A stretch of 64,000 nt of DNA from Epiperipatus broadwayi (GCA_028023455.1 JAQFVV010000028.1:1648501-1712500); one strand, 5' to 3'. Shown: positions 54,165 through 64,000, counted from the first letter of the stretch. The notes: generated by a model from the sequence alone, not told the origin. Made by a program: numbers and translations.

Positions 54165-55555
54165 ATGTATCTATATATTCATCTTTTTATCTATCTGACC
54201 ACCCTCCCATCCGAAAAACTGCCTATCCACATATCTATTAATCAATCTATCTATTTATCAATATTTATTTTTAAGCATGCATACAGGTACATAAATTATT
54301 TCTATTATATTTATATTATTATCTGCTAGGTGAAATCATATAATTTAACTTTCAATTTTTTTTTGTGGAAAAAAAATTCAGCAATTAAACACACTTTATA
54401 AAATATTAAATGTAAATATTTAAATAATTAATGATGTCAGTAAGCTATCTTTCTGGGTAAAACGCACGGAAATTTTTTCTAAAAAAGAATGCAACTTTAT
54501 ATAAATTTAAAAAATATTTACCATCATTAATGATGAAGATAATAAAATGTTATTTAACGAAGCCAAATTTTCAAGTAAATTGTTTCAAATATTTTAATTC
54601 TAGCAAACTTTTGTAAAAACTCTGAAATAATCAATATTTCAACAATTCAAGATCAATACAACTGAATCAATCAATTTCTTCACCAATACAGCTTTTATTT
54701 AAAACATTTTAATTCACTTAAATTATGCATTCGCTGCAAACAACAGAACTAACAAAGGTCACACAAATATACACGCGCGCACACATTTATATATATATCA
54801 TATAAGCATATGCAATTTATTTTTTATAATTGTGATGAAAAATTATTTATATGTAAAGCTTTTCATAATCCGCTTTTAACAAAATTGGTAAAATATCGGC
54901 GTGCAGAAAAAACCCACTTTTCATAAACGGATCAGCCATTGTCCCTATAAGTAATTTGGAATATATAGGATAAGCAATAATGTATTTATACAGAGCGTCC
55001 CATACAGAATAATACCTTATTGGTAGAAACATATAATGCAGTATATATTTTCATTCTTGTGCAATTTAATATTATGTTCAAATGATTAGATGGAAGTCGA
55101 ACTCTGATAATGCGCTATTACTTTAATTAAATATTATAAATCTCCGCGCACTCACATGTCAGTAAGAGTTTAAAAAACTTAAGTGAATCACTTAAGTTTA
55201 CAGTGCATTTTTATAAATACACCAACTTTCACTGACCATGCTAAATCATGGCTTGAGTCTATTGTGTGCCTGATGTTATAATCAAATTTTGACTTGTACA
55301 AATCTATTTATTTATTTTATGTTCCTACATTATTTCATGTATCCAATATTTTTACTGCAATGTGTAAAAAATAAAACTTGATTTTCACAAGTTGGGATAT
55401 AATTGTGTTTGTAAATTATATATATATATAATAGCAGAATAATTAAAACTTTGAAATTCATCAGTTATTTATCAATATTCGTCTTATATTGTATTAATAA
55501 TTGTTATCAGTTGTTAGCAATAATACTCAGATTAGTATAAAATACAGTAGTTTGA
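54165..55555. other. AT-rich stretch, nothing recognised
   Basis: Contains imperfect ATCT scraps at the start and a short palindrome (AAAAACTTAAGTGAATCACTTAAG) near 55,175. A 61-codon minus frame (54,847-55,032) is unremarkable. Confidence 0.4.
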
Positions 55556-55561
55556 TTTTAT

Positions 55562-55615
55562 TTTATTTTCTCCCTCAGGTGTTGCTAACCGGACCAGTAA
55601 TAGTAGTGGTGTGGA
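55562..55615 (-). mobile_element. Repeat A, small fragment
   Basis: TTCTCCCTCAGGTGTTGC, TAACCGGACCAGTAATAG and TAGTGGTGTGGAT match the hairpin-to-B-box region only. Confidence 0.5.
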
Positions 55616-55869
55616 TGAAGTCAATATTATAGTTGTAATGGGTAGAAGCTCATAGCAAGCAAAAGATGTCAAATAATGCATATAAGCATTGCTTAAAAAA
55701 CAGTTCAAGAACTAATTCAGAAAAAAAGTAAATTAATATATATTTCGAAAAAATTATGTAGTTTTATAATCTGCCTAAAATCCATAACTAATATATTCCA
55801 CAACATCAATTATTAGGTTTTTAATAACTATGGCATATGAAATACGGTATCTTGTTATGGATTGCTAAG

Positions 55870-56025
55870 AAAATAAAATATAGTACTTTGTTAGGAACGT
55901 TACAAACTTGTAGAAGTCCATTGAGAACCTGAAAGTAGAAAGTATTGGCATCTTTGTAAACTTTGATATGGAAAGTCTATTTACAAATGTGACTGTAATG
56001 AATCATTATGTAATATATAAAGAGC
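55870..56025 (+). pseudogene. Penelope-like element RT, motif A
   Basis: The plus-strand frame reads RNVTNL, stop, KSIENLKVESIG, then IFVNFDMESLFTNV. The string 'VSFDVVSLFTNVP' is diagnostic of Penelope-like reverse transcriptases; here V.FD.ESLFTNV keeps the catalytic Asp (codon 55,965-55,967). The frame ends shortly after. About 100 bp downstream lies the HHR-2 ribozyme on the opposite strand. Confidence 0.75.
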
Positions 56026-56039
56026 CTGCTACTAGCTCT

Positions 56040-56235
56040 AAACAAGCTTAATTATTTTATTTTTTATGATAAATGCTACAAGAGAAAATACATGAAGCTT
56101 TTATCTATGATGGTCACCATCCCCAGACCGGTTTCGAGCTATGGCTCTCATCAGTGAGGAGTTAGGACATAAGATTCAAAATATTAACTCAAGCCAAGCA
56201 TTTCTATTAGAGGAAAATGATTAAATGAGAGTAAT
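56040..56235 (-). mobile_element. HHR-2 repeat fragment carrying a perfect hammerhead
   Basis: ACAAGCTTAATTATTTTATT, TACATGAAGC, TGATGGTCACCATCC, the ribozyme, AGTTAGGACATAAGATTC and AGCCAAGCATTTCTA. Its core resembles HHR-1 and HHR-3 but its flanks differ. One copy only in this window. Confidence 0.6.
56120..56160 (-). ncRNA. Textbook type I hammerhead ribozyme (HHR-2)
   Basis: Read on the minus strand, 41 nt: stem I TCCTCA with TGGGGA (six pairs, one G-U); CTGATGA; stem II GAGC/GCTC, four Watson-Crick pairs with loop CATA and the favoured G-C at its base; GAA; stem III palindrome ACCGGT (three pairs, no loop); cleavage triplet GTC with C corresponding to plus-strand G56,126. No core position deviates. 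The short stem III is typical of hammerheads from Penelope-like elements and retrozymes, which cleave best as dimers. Confidence 0.88.
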
Positions 56236-56479
56236 GACTTACAACAAACAACTCTTTTCATTGATAGTGTAATGGACTCTTTACATTCAATGTAACAGCT
56301 AAATACTTCAAATATAAAAAATGTTCTAAAAATAGAAATAAAATTAACCAATAAAAAATTATTCTACTTTTGCTTTCATACTTGAATATATATATATATA
56401 TTTCTGAAATTGTTTTTTCACTTGGTTTTTCAGAAATGACTTCTCTTTCTCTTTCCTTCTTTATTTTTGCTTTTCTAAT

Positions 56480-56614
56480 ATATAACATATAATAACCACA
56501 TTCCACTCTTTTGACACTTTGAAGCAAAATATAGTCGAAACTGTAATATTAATAAATAAATATATTTTGCTTCAAAGTGTCAAAAGAGTGGAATGTGGTT
56601 ATTATATGTTATAT
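56480..56614. mobile_element. Perfect 54-bp inverted repeat with 27-bp spacer
   Basis: Arms 56,480-56,533 and 56,561-56,614 are exact reverse complements (for example CATTCCACTCTTTTGACACT against AGTGTCAAAAGAGTGGAATG). The spacer begins GTCGAAACTGTAATATT, text shared with the hammerhead-like motif at 9,053-9,092. Perfect arms imply a recent event. Confidence 0.9.
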
Positions 56615-56639
56615 TTTTCAGAAATGTCTTGAAATATGT

Positions 56640-57335
56640 TGTCTTCATGAATTCAATAAGAATAAATAGAATGTGTCAGCGTTTTTGTTCATTGACAGTT
56701 TTATAGCTTTTACATTTGGAATTTCTTTTACAACACATTAATAATTTCAGTCTTAAGGCCAACATTATTATATATGATTAGCATAACAAGTAATTAGTCA
56801 TAATAATTGTAGTATAGTTTTAATGCTAAAGATATTAATAAATAACTAAGCATGTAAATTGATAACTAAGGTCTTATGTAACAAATATGTCTCCATTTTA
56901 GAATTCATTTTATGCATTTACATTCAATGTATATTTTGTAATTTAGTGGCAAGTTTTTATGGTCTAATTTCATTACAATATAAGCCTTAGTCACAATATG
57001 TCTTACAACTGCTTTTCTAAAAAGTGGTTCATCAGCACTATCATCAAGCAAACATTTTGGTTGGATTATAATAAAATATTTAATTTATTTGTCAGTTTGC
57101 AATTGCCTTTCTTAACATATTATGATAACATAGTATAAATTATGTTGTATTATTGACTCAATGTAATTTTAATAAATTCATGATACAGAAGTAATGAAAA
57201 CCCCCAGTGAGTTTTATGTAAACTATTACTAAATATAAAATGTAAATGGTACGTTTATATATACGATCAATGCTAAAGTGTAAATAGCTTATTCTATATT
57301 TCCGTATACTGACAATTAGCTTACATATAGTTCAC
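56640..57335. other. AT-rich stretch, nothing recognised
   Basis: No feature recognised. Confidence 0.45.
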
Positions 57336-57339
57336 TGAA

Positions 57340-57605
57340 GGTTCTCAGTACTTCCAGATTATTTCATCTAAATTGTAATTGTATGTTAGACCAATTCCAC
57401 ATAGAATTATATGTGAAATGTTTTTAGAAAAATTCAAACTTAATAGGTATATTCAAATGTTCATAGGAGCACACATATAGCACAATCATTTGATTAGGAT
57501 TATTCTATTTTATCAGGTGTTGTTAGTCTGACCAGTGATAGTACTAGCATGGAAATTTAGTACCAGACTTAAGGCTGATACTAAATTCAACGTGCTGCTC
57601 TAATG
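57340..57605 (-). mobile_element. Repeat A, degenerate
   Basis: ATTCCACATAGAATTATATG, ATGTTTTTAGAAAAATTC, CAAATGTTCATAGGAG, TATCAGGTGTTGTTAGTC and TGACCAGTGATAGTACTAGC. tRNA-like end reads ATTTAGTACCAGAC, beyond recognition. Confidence 0.5.
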
Positions 57606-57898
57606 AACTATGCATTCTGTCAAAGCCATCAGTAAAAGTGTACAGAAAACTTAATTGTGTTAAGTTCTTGCAATGTGGTTGTAAAATAACTTCTGCTAAA
57701 GTCTGAATTTTTTATGCATTGATTATATCATCAGAAATCTGGATAGCAAATGAGATATTTCCTCCCTTTTTTAACCATGGTAAGTTACAATAATTCATCT
57801 ACTTCCTACTCTTTATTAGCCAGTTATTTTTCCAGTCCTGATTTTTTTATATTTTTTTTAAGTCAAATAATATTTTACTTTGGGAAAATATATATATT

Positions 57899-58112
57899 CT
57901 AGCACATTTGCGTGTGTGGCGCAATTGTCCTCAAAGCTGTAAAGTGTTGTTACGAAATAGATATTTGCATATCGTTAATCGTATTAGCAGCCAAGCTATG
58001 ATTATGAAGGCAAGATTCTTTGAAAGCGCTCAGCTCGTTCGTTTTTATTTATCTATTTCATAACAACACTTTACGGCTTTGAGGACAATTGCGCCACACA
58101 TGCAAACATGCT
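57899..58112. mobile_element. Fold-back MITE with GC-richer arms
   Basis: CTAGCACATTTGCGTGTGTG and CACACATGCAAACATGCTAG form termini. GCGCAATTGTCCTCAAAGC pairs with GCTTTGAGGACAATTGCGC; TGTTGTTACGAAATAGATA pairs with TATCTATTTCATAACAACA. Loop of about 85 bp. The arms are less AT-rich than their surroundings. Confidence 0.85.
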
Positions 58113-58454
58113 AGGATTTATTTCCTTTAATTTCATTTTAATAAAAATATTTTGTTAATTGATACTTCCCAATTTTGGTATAAAGATCAATTCAAAGAAA
58201 AGCATAAAATCATTTTTTTTATCACTCTTTTACTTTCAAATTTCTTCCACTCTGTATAATTTATCCTGATCATCTTTACATCTGAAAACAAGTGTTTATT
58301 ATGATTTTTCCCATCTTTATATAAACTATAACTACAGGGTAAATTCTTATTCCATTTTTGCCCTCTTTTTTGTACTTCTGACTTCAGATGTTGCACCAAA
58401 TAATAATAATTTATGCTCCCTTTAATGTTCATATGCATTTTTCATATCTATATT

Positions 58455-58640
58455 AATACATAAAGGTGAAAGTTTGTTTATTTGTAACTTTATAACTCAG
58501 AAAATATTGCAGCAATCTAGATGTCTCCGAATGATTTGTCTTCTTTTCTTGCATAGAATTTTATAGACTGTAATTTTTTGCTTTATGTTCCTTAATTGTT
58601 TTAAAAACTTTAATAATTTGCAATATATATAAATACATGT
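58455..58640 (+). repeat. Direct repeat G, copy 1
   Basis: TTAATACATAAAGGTGAAAG, TTTGTTTATTTGTAACTTTA, CAGAAAATATTGCAGCAATC, TTGCATAGAATTTTATAGAC. Same text at 59,755-59,910. Similar openings occur in DNA transposons (including Helitrons) of invertebrates, but I see no terminal hallmark. Confidence 0.6.
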
Positions 58641-58644
58641 AATT

Positions 58645-59028
58645 ATGTTTTTCTGAAGGTTTGTGATGATGGTGTTCTAGCTGTATTTTTATATTGGACT
58701 ATTTCCATCATCTAATATGTGTGTTGAATGTCTTTAAAAAAGTTTAATTTTTAGTTAAATATTCCAAATGCATTCAACTGTTAGTAATATCACGGCAAAC
58801 AGGTTAGTATATGCACCAACTGTTAGTAATATCACAGCAAACAAATGTTAATAATATCACCGCAAACAGGTTAGTATATTACTAACAGTTGGTGCATATA
58901 CTAACCTGTTTGCTGTGATATTACTAACAGTTGAATGCATTTGGAATATTTAACTAAAAATTAAACTTTTCTAAAGACATTCAACACACATATTAGATGA
59001 TGGAAATAGTCCAATATAAAAATACATG
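58645..59028. mobile_element. Repeat A 3' parts in inverted arrangement
   Basis: 58,645-58,880 in minus sense (GGACTATTTCCATCATCTAA, ATTCAACTGTTAGTAATATC, minisatellite units) meets 58,880-59,028 in plus sense (ACTAACAGTTGGTGCATATA, GATGATGGAAATAGTCCAAT). The arms match closely, so this insertion looks young. Confidence 0.75.
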
Positions 59029-59029
59029 T

Positions 59030-59194
59030 AATTATGGTTTTAAATTTAATAATAGAGATATAAAAATTATTCAAATTGAAAGGTGTAGTGAAAAACGTAA
59101 AATTAAAGAGGCAATGATGATATCTAGGAATAGAGGTGGTTTAATGAATAAACAATCGGCTAATATAAAGACAATAGAATTGTGGGAAATTTGA
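59030..59194 (+). pseudogene. Penelope-like element C-terminal tail
   Basis: The frame reads GFKFNNRDIKIIQIERC then SEKRKIKEAMMISRNRGG and NKQSANIKTIELWEI, stop. PLE endonuclease tails run 'F.W..I.IL..E....KR.IKEAI.I.....LN', which fits. It is joined directly to repeat A's 3' end. The upstream GIY-YIG part is not present here. Confidence 0.6.
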
Positions 59195-59394
59195 ATAGAT
59201 TGAATGATGGGTAATGCAAGTTTTTATTTTTTGTACATTTGTATTAACAGTTGCTAAAGATTGTCAGTGAAACAATTGAAAGTACTTCTGGTAAAGAATA
59301 TATTATTTAATTTTGAATACTGTGTTAAATATATTTGTTTGAATTATTATATATATAAAGATAAATTTAGATAAATTGTTTAAAAAAGGGGGGC

Positions 59395-59720
59395 AGGGAT
59401 TGGAAAATATAAATGGTATTTATATTGTAAATTTCTTAGATTGTAAAAAAGATAATAAACACGTTTCATATATAGGAACAATAAAAAATAAATTGAAAAG
59501 TTGATTAGAATAGCATTTAATAGATAAAAATTCTAATATATGCCTAAATAAAAATTCTAATATATACCTATATGTGGAAAAATCTAAGCATTTAAAATTT
59601 AAAATAGAGATGTTGGAAATGAGAGATCTTATAAAGAAAGAGTTATTGAAATAACTTTGTACAATATATAAAGATTAGAAAAGCACTATTGAATAGAAAG
59701 CATTAAAAATCTGGTGTAGT
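59395..59720 (+). pseudogene. Penelope-like element GIY-YIG endonuclease remnant
   Basis: The frame from 59,415 reads GIYIVNFLDCKKDN, then KHVSYIGTIKNKLKS, stop, LE then HLIDKNSN. GIY and YIG are separated by 15 residues, the usual range, with a basic K.KLK(S).LE.H box after (normally R..EH). Later KFKIEMLEMRDLIKKELL resembles the C-terminal part. A single stop replaces the conserved Arg. Nuclease probably dead. Confidence 0.65.
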
Positions 59721-59754
59721 TACAGAAGAGTAGTTATAAAAATTGAAGGATATC

Positions 59755-59910
59755 TGTATTAATATATAAATGTGAAAGTTTGTTTGTGACTACAACTCAG
59801 CAAATATTGCACCAATTTTGAAGAATCTTTCATGATTTTCTTTCTTTTTTTGTATAGAATTATTTTACTAGCATATAATTTTCTGCTTTAATTGTTTAAA
59901 AAAATGTAAT
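59755..59910 (+). repeat. Direct repeat G, copy 2
   Basis: TTAATATATAAATGTGAAAG, TTTGTTTGTGACTACAACTC, AGCAAATATTGCACCAAT, TTGTATAGAATTATTTTAC match copy 1. The two copies flank the repeat A/PLE block. Confidence 0.6.
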
Positions 59911-59914
59911 TTGT

Positions 59915-60905
59915 AATACAAGAAAGTGTGAAAAATTTATATAATAATTGTTTTCAAATAAAGCCATAAAAAAAAAAAAAAGGTAAAAACACTGAATAAA
60001 ATATTATAGAATTGGAAATTTTTTTAAATGAAAAGTATATTTTTTGATTTGATTTTCTATATATATATATATATATATTAAATTAATTAAATTGCATTTA
60101 TAACCACATATTTATTTTTTCATTTGAATAATGAAAATTTAGATCAGTTATAATAATGAATTTGATAAACTTTTAGGATTTCAATTTAAAAATATATTTA
60201 ATTCAACATGTGTTAAAGTAAAATATAAAATGATACCAATTTGCAACTAGAGAAATGCTACTGAATTTGATTAACTTTTACTATGAAGTTGTTACACTTT
60301 TAGGATGTCAGTTGAAATATATTTAACACATGAAAAAGTAAATTTTAAAATGACATCGATTACTAAATTTGATATTTTTTTGCCATTTCCCTATAAGTGT
60401 ACTCTCATATGATAAAGTAAGATGTTGTGGCCTGCCTATTGAAATACATACTTTAGAAATGAAGATATTAGTTTTTGATAATCTAGATGAAATTTTATTG
60501 AAAAAATATATTTTAAATTATTTATATATTGTTTAGACTATGCATTTAATTTCTCACTTTCATATATTAAGTCAATAAATTTTATAGCCATTTCAAAAAT
60601 TATTACGTGAGAAATATAAAATAATTTATTTTAAAATTATTGTTTATTGTATTTCATTAAAGTTATATTTTTTGCAATACTGCTGTTGATAATTGTTTCA
60701 TGTAAATATATTTTAATTATCAAACTTTCTATTGACATAAGAGGATAACTAGAGAAATGAAGAGAATTTATGAGTAAAAATTTTATTCGTATTCCATACA
60801 TAATAGATAAATATTCTTTAATTATTAAACTTCATACTAATGTGAACATACAGTTAGAGTTCAAAGGTAGAATACATTAACATATTTATTATAAAAGATG
60901 CTAAT
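59915..60905. other. AT-rich stretch, nothing recognised
   Basis: A-runs and an (AT)n tract at 60,059-60,079. No feature recognised. Confidence 0.45.
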
Positions 60906-60909
60906 GGTG

Positions 60910-61170
60910 GTGGTAAGAGAGCTAGAGAAATGGAGAGAATTAGTGAGAGAAATTTTTATTTGATATTCAGTACACAAAAAAAGAAGAGATGATAATAGAT
61001 GGTCAATTGAAATCTTAAACTGGATTCCAAGAGATTGTAAAAGACCCAGAAAGAGACCACATGTGAGATGGATAGATGAAATAAGAAAGTGTGCAGGGGT
61101 GATGTGGAGAATGGTTTGAACTTGAAGAGACCTTCATCCTGCAGTGGATTGATAATGGTTGATGATGATA
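60910..61170 (+). pseudogene. LINE 3' end, decayed
   Basis: The frame from 60,991 reads DNRWSIEILNWIPRDC then KRPRKRPHVRWIDEIRKCAG then VMWRMV, stop. 'D.RW...V..W.PRD.KR..GRP..RW.DDI...AG..W' is the conserved C-terminal tail of many endonuclease-reverse transcriptase LINEs. Earlier codons (from 60,915, VVRELEKWREL) may belong to the same element. A minus frame here is a shadow. Confidence 0.75.
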
Positions 61171-61354
61171 TCAAAAATCAAAAATGGAATTTAGATAACA
61201 AAATGTTAAAAATTTCTGTGGCTTAGAATATATCTTCCTTACATATATATAAATTAAAATAAATTTTAATAACTAACTGCATTTTATTATTATTCTACTA
61301 AAACATGTATGCAATGCAGTGTTCTGAGAATTAAAATATATTTAAAGAATATTA

Positions 61355-61447
61355 TCTGAGTTATCAGTAGCAGATAAAAATAACTTTTAACGTTATTTAT
61401 AAAAATGGATTATGATAGTTATTTTTATCTGTTGTTGATAGCTCATG
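61355..61447. mobile_element. Short fold-back
   Basis: GAGTTATCAGTAGCAGATAA, AAATAAC and GTTATTTTTATCTGTTGTTG, ATAGCTC are complementary around about 30 bp. Confidence 0.6.
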
Positions 61448-61489
61448 TATTATTATTTCATGCAAATATTATTTAATTACTAAAACATC

Positions 61490-61665
61490 ACATGATCATC
61501 ATTTTGTTTGTTTAAACACATGCTGTTAATAAAAGTACCAAACTCCATACAGTAGTGCCACCAAGTGTAAGCTTTTGTAATCAATGGATGCAGGAAGGTT
61601 TATGCATCCATTGATTACAAAAGCTTGCCATTGGAAGCACTACTGTATAAAGTTTGGTACAAGAG
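61490..61665. mobile_element. HHR-1 5' part as a tight inverted repeat
   Basis: CCAAACTCCATACAGTAGTG, GTAAGCTTTTGTAATCAATG, GATGCAGGAAGG then TTATGCATCC, ATTGATTACAAAAGCTTG, CACTACTGTATAAAGTTTGG. The spacer is about ten bases. It abuts a LINE tail downstream. Confidence 0.7.
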
Positions 61666-62160
61666 TTTAAATATATATAGAAGTAAATGGAATATTGGGT
61701 GTGAGTTAATTTATGATAATAGCAAGGAAAGTAGTTTACTGTTTAAGGCCCAAACAGGATCTTTAGCAAGAAAGGAATATGCACATAAATGGAAAAATGC
61801 GGGTAATTTAGTCTGCATACTATGTAAGGAAGGCATAGAAAATATTAGGCATCTGTTAAGTGAATGTAAATGCCTGAAAGCAGAAAGGGTATAAATAATG
61901 AAGTTGTGGAAGAATAAATATAAATAAAGTGATTATACAGAAAGTGGGTTATTGGTTTTTATGCAGGATTTGGGAAAAGATAAGGATGGTTTAGATATAA
62001 AGGCTATGGAATTGACAAAGATTATGTTGTGGAAATGGGATGGAGCAGGATTGAGAAGAATTCAGGAAAACTTAGGGCAAGGAATAAAAAGGAAAGATAA
62101 AGTGGTAACAGGTTTTTCTGGGCATAGTAGTGGAGAGATTCGTGATTCCATATAAGAAGT
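61640..62160 (+). pseudogene. LINE C-terminal region with CCHC-like zinc knuckle
   Basis: The first frame encodes LLFKAQTGSLARKEYAHKW, then NLVCILCKEGIENIRHLLSEC, the C-x2-C...H...C knuckle found after LINE reverse transcriptases. After a stop at about 61,893 a second frame (61,952-62,155) reads IMLWKWDGAGLRRIQENLG to its end. The element's start is missing, replaced by an HHR-1 palindrome. A related minus-strand copy is at 14,230-15,060. Target-primed retrotransposition is the role of the intact family; this copy is 5'-truncated. Confidence 0.75.
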
Positions 62161-62559
62161 CACAGTGCATCACATCACAACATCACATCACTCTTATTAT
62201 TATTTAAAGATTATAACTATCAACTACTTTATATTCTTTTAATTTAATAAGCTATCAAAGTGGTGGATACACACATATATAATTTTTAATTTTGTATATC
62301 TCCAAACTATATATTTTTTATTCATAATCATTTTATGTTACCTTACTTTTGTTTTTCTCTAATCAAGTTATTTTGTCTTATTTTCTCCCTTCTTCTTAAC
62401 AGTAATAAAAATATTAATAATCACATTCATAAGAGTTAGATCTGCAATCGAAAGATTGCTATTTCTGTTGAACTTAACCACACTTGTTACTTATACTCCT
62501 TGAATTATTTGATTTACGAATGTCAAAATTTATGCACTCACAACTTTGAAATCGACTTC

Positions 62560-62905
62560 TTAAGAAAAATATATTAATGATTATCACTAATGAGTTATTA
62601 AACTAGAAATTATCCCTGGGCTAAATATAGATTTTAAATCTTAATTAAAGACTAACGTTACCTTTAATCTCTTTTTTTATATGCATAAAATTTTTTTCTA
62701 TAAATATAATTAAAACTTCCACTTTACCACTCATTCTTCAACATATAAATAAAAACAACCGAAAAGGCAAATAACTTCCAGATGAGTTTAATTCTTCATG
62801 AACACTCTTTAGTTGACAGAGGCTTCCATCTTTTACGTATGCCTTCATCATTTGTTTAGTATTTATCAATATCAAATTATTTCATGCTGAATCAAGACAT
62901 TTCTA
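62560..62905 (-). repeat. Family C repeat, diverged
   Basis: GATTATCACTAATGAG, TTATTAAACTAGAAATTATC, TCTTAATTAAAGAC (minus-sense body), then GAGGCTTCC and TTTAGTATTTATCAATATC and a possible ribozyme scrap (TTTCATGCTGAATC). Order follows 44.9-45.2 kb reversed. Confidence 0.45.
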
Positions 62906-62909
62906 TACA

Positions 62910-64000
62910 GATATTAATTTTATCATATCGTTTAGTAATTTAAAGTAGTAAATAGAGTGGATTCAAATCCAACTTAAAATAATTTTTAACATAATATATA
63001 ATCTTTTCCCCTTGATATTATATTTACAAGCATGAGAAAACCTTTTATTGAGATATTTTATAGACACTTTTCAAGTAAAATCTTTTCTCTCTCATTTTAG
63101 TGCAAAATGTTTTATTTATTTTTTTAAAAAAAAAGCACAAAAAATAATGTTTATTATTGATAATAAAGAAAAAATCAGCTTTTAAATATTTTATGTAGTT
63201 TAAACTTGAGATATTTGTTTATTTTTATTAAAAGATTAATAAAAGTATGAATTATTTATTAATATTAAACAAATTTATAACTTTTAAAACATATCGTACG
63301 ATTTACTTATATATCTCCTCAAAAACGAAGAATATTAAAAAAAACCTCTTCGATTTAAAGTGTTTAAAAAAAATCTAAAATTTATTAAAAGAGTTATTCA
63401 GGTTATTTCTATTGACCAGTACATGTCATTGACCGTTAGAGTATTTATTACAAAGTGGTCAAGGTAGAGGCTCTATTGATTGTTTGCAAAGCTAAAGTCC
63501 AAAGAATGATGGGAAAAAGTCTTCTTTATTTCTGAAGTAAATTCTAAACGGAACCCACCAGGTGCAATGACTAATGGGTTAATGGTACAGGCATATGGCG
63601 AGGGATTGAGAAATTAATGCTTAAACTGAATCTCTCCGTGGGAGTTGAATCAGGCCTCCGTTTTAGTCAAAAGTCTGTTAGATTGATAAACTTGAAAATT
63701 GATTAACTTAGTCTAGGACAAAAATATTCTCACTCACAGTTTCTGAGTTATATTCTTTTAATTGTATTTCTGTTTTTAAAAAGAAAAAATCTCAAAATCC
63801 TTAGTATCGTATCTCCTACATGCGCATACTTAGAAAACAAGCAGTAATACTATGTAAACATAGCTCGTATATATATTATCTTCATAAACGCAGGTTTTGA
63901 CTAATAAATATTAAGGTTTTATGAATAAATGTGAACATTTGGTCATCCATCAATGGAATGTTTTCTACTCTGCTTACCCAATTTATTCTAACATCCCAAT
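62910..64000. other. Terminal stretch, nothing recognised
   Basis: 63,400-63,690 is less AT-rich than its surroundings and repeat-free by eye, but I see no exon, RNA gene or domain. It runs off the window end. Confidence 0.4.

Noticed and set aside
63400-63690. Exon or tRNA-like sequence near the window end
   Set aside because: Less AT-rich, and GGGAGTTGAATC is vaguely B-box-like, but no A box, frame or repeat partner was found.

Overview
This window looks like repeat-rich, intergenic or intronic DNA from an AT-rich animal (invertebrate) nuclear genome. Reasons: long (AT)n tracts and other microsatellites, several families of tRNA-derived repeats with Pol III box-like motifs, decayed LINE, Penelope-like (PLE), Ty3/gypsy and mariner-type fragments, numerous fold-back (MITE-like) elements, and no dense array of long open frames. 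I could not identify the species. Flatworm, mollusc, annelid, cnidarian or chelicerate would all fit. No intact host protein gene was recognised; the only candidate host exons are weak (40,602-40,944).

The main discovery is a set of hammerhead-ribozyme (HHR) motifs inside the dispersed repeats. At least five copies keep the complete catalytic core (CUGANGA, stem II, GAA, A15.1-U16.1 pair, cleavable NUH) with pairable stems I and II: 22,931-22,974 (+), 38,155-38,198 (+), 42,600-42,641 (-), 45,195-45,234 (+) and 56,120-56,160 (-). Others are near-intact or decayed (3,481-3,520; 3,661-3,702; 9,053-9,092; 21,329-21,370; 37,193-37,234; many dead copies). They fall into separate families. HHR-1 has a stem III of ACUAGU. 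HHR-2 and HHR-3 have ACCGGU. HHR-B has AUGCAU or AUACGUAU and is joined to a tRNA-like SINE body. In each family stem III is a short, loopless palindrome, the layout expected of type I ribozymes that work as dimers. Repeat units bounded by consecutive HHRs are about 377 (HHR-3), 410 (HHR-B/C) and 428-454 nt (HHR-1), which is the organisation of retrozymes, the small circular-RNA retroelements.

The likely mobilising partner is also present. PLE fragments lie at 4,290-4,430, 19,500-19,990, 55,870-56,020, 59,030-59,194 and 59,395-59,720, with the RT motif 'NFDMESLFTNV' and GIY-YIG endonuclease motifs. The textbook HHR at 56,120 lies about 100 bp from the PLE RT fragment.

Layout. 0-9 kb: SINE-E, repeat A, HHR-1, PLE scraps and a LINE on the minus strand (7.8-8.96 kb) split by an HHR-B/C repeat. 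9-13 kb: inverted HHR-1 and HHR-B pairs and a 450-bp MITE. 14.2-15.1 kb: LINE remnant (-). 16.7-17.8 kb: tandem plus inverted HHR-1 units. 18.6-24.4 kb: tRNA-SINE, repeat A and PLE, HHR-3 inverted repeat, intact HHR-B, LINE tail. 25-31 kb: HHR-1 pairs, SINE-E and a 1.7-kb tandem array of a tRNA-like repeat (family D). 31-40 kb: MITEs, inverted repeat-A pair, HHR-1/HHR-B. 40-41.7 kb: the most repeat-free stretch. 41.8-46 kb: HHR-B/C tandem units, mariner HTH fragment, repeat A. 46.7-49.3 kb: decayed Ty3/gypsy (-). 49.3-53.8 kb: sparse repeats and a MITE. 53.87-54.16 kb: ATCT/ATCC microsatellite. 55.5-59.9 kb: PLE, HHR-2, fold-backs. 60.9-62.2 kb: LINE tails. The last kilobase shows nothing I can name.

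How the parts may work together (inference): PLEs would supply reverse transcriptase and endonuclease. The short HHR units would be transcribed, self-cleave to monomers, circularise and be copied back, often as head-to-head inverted insertions, which is the prevailing arrangement here.
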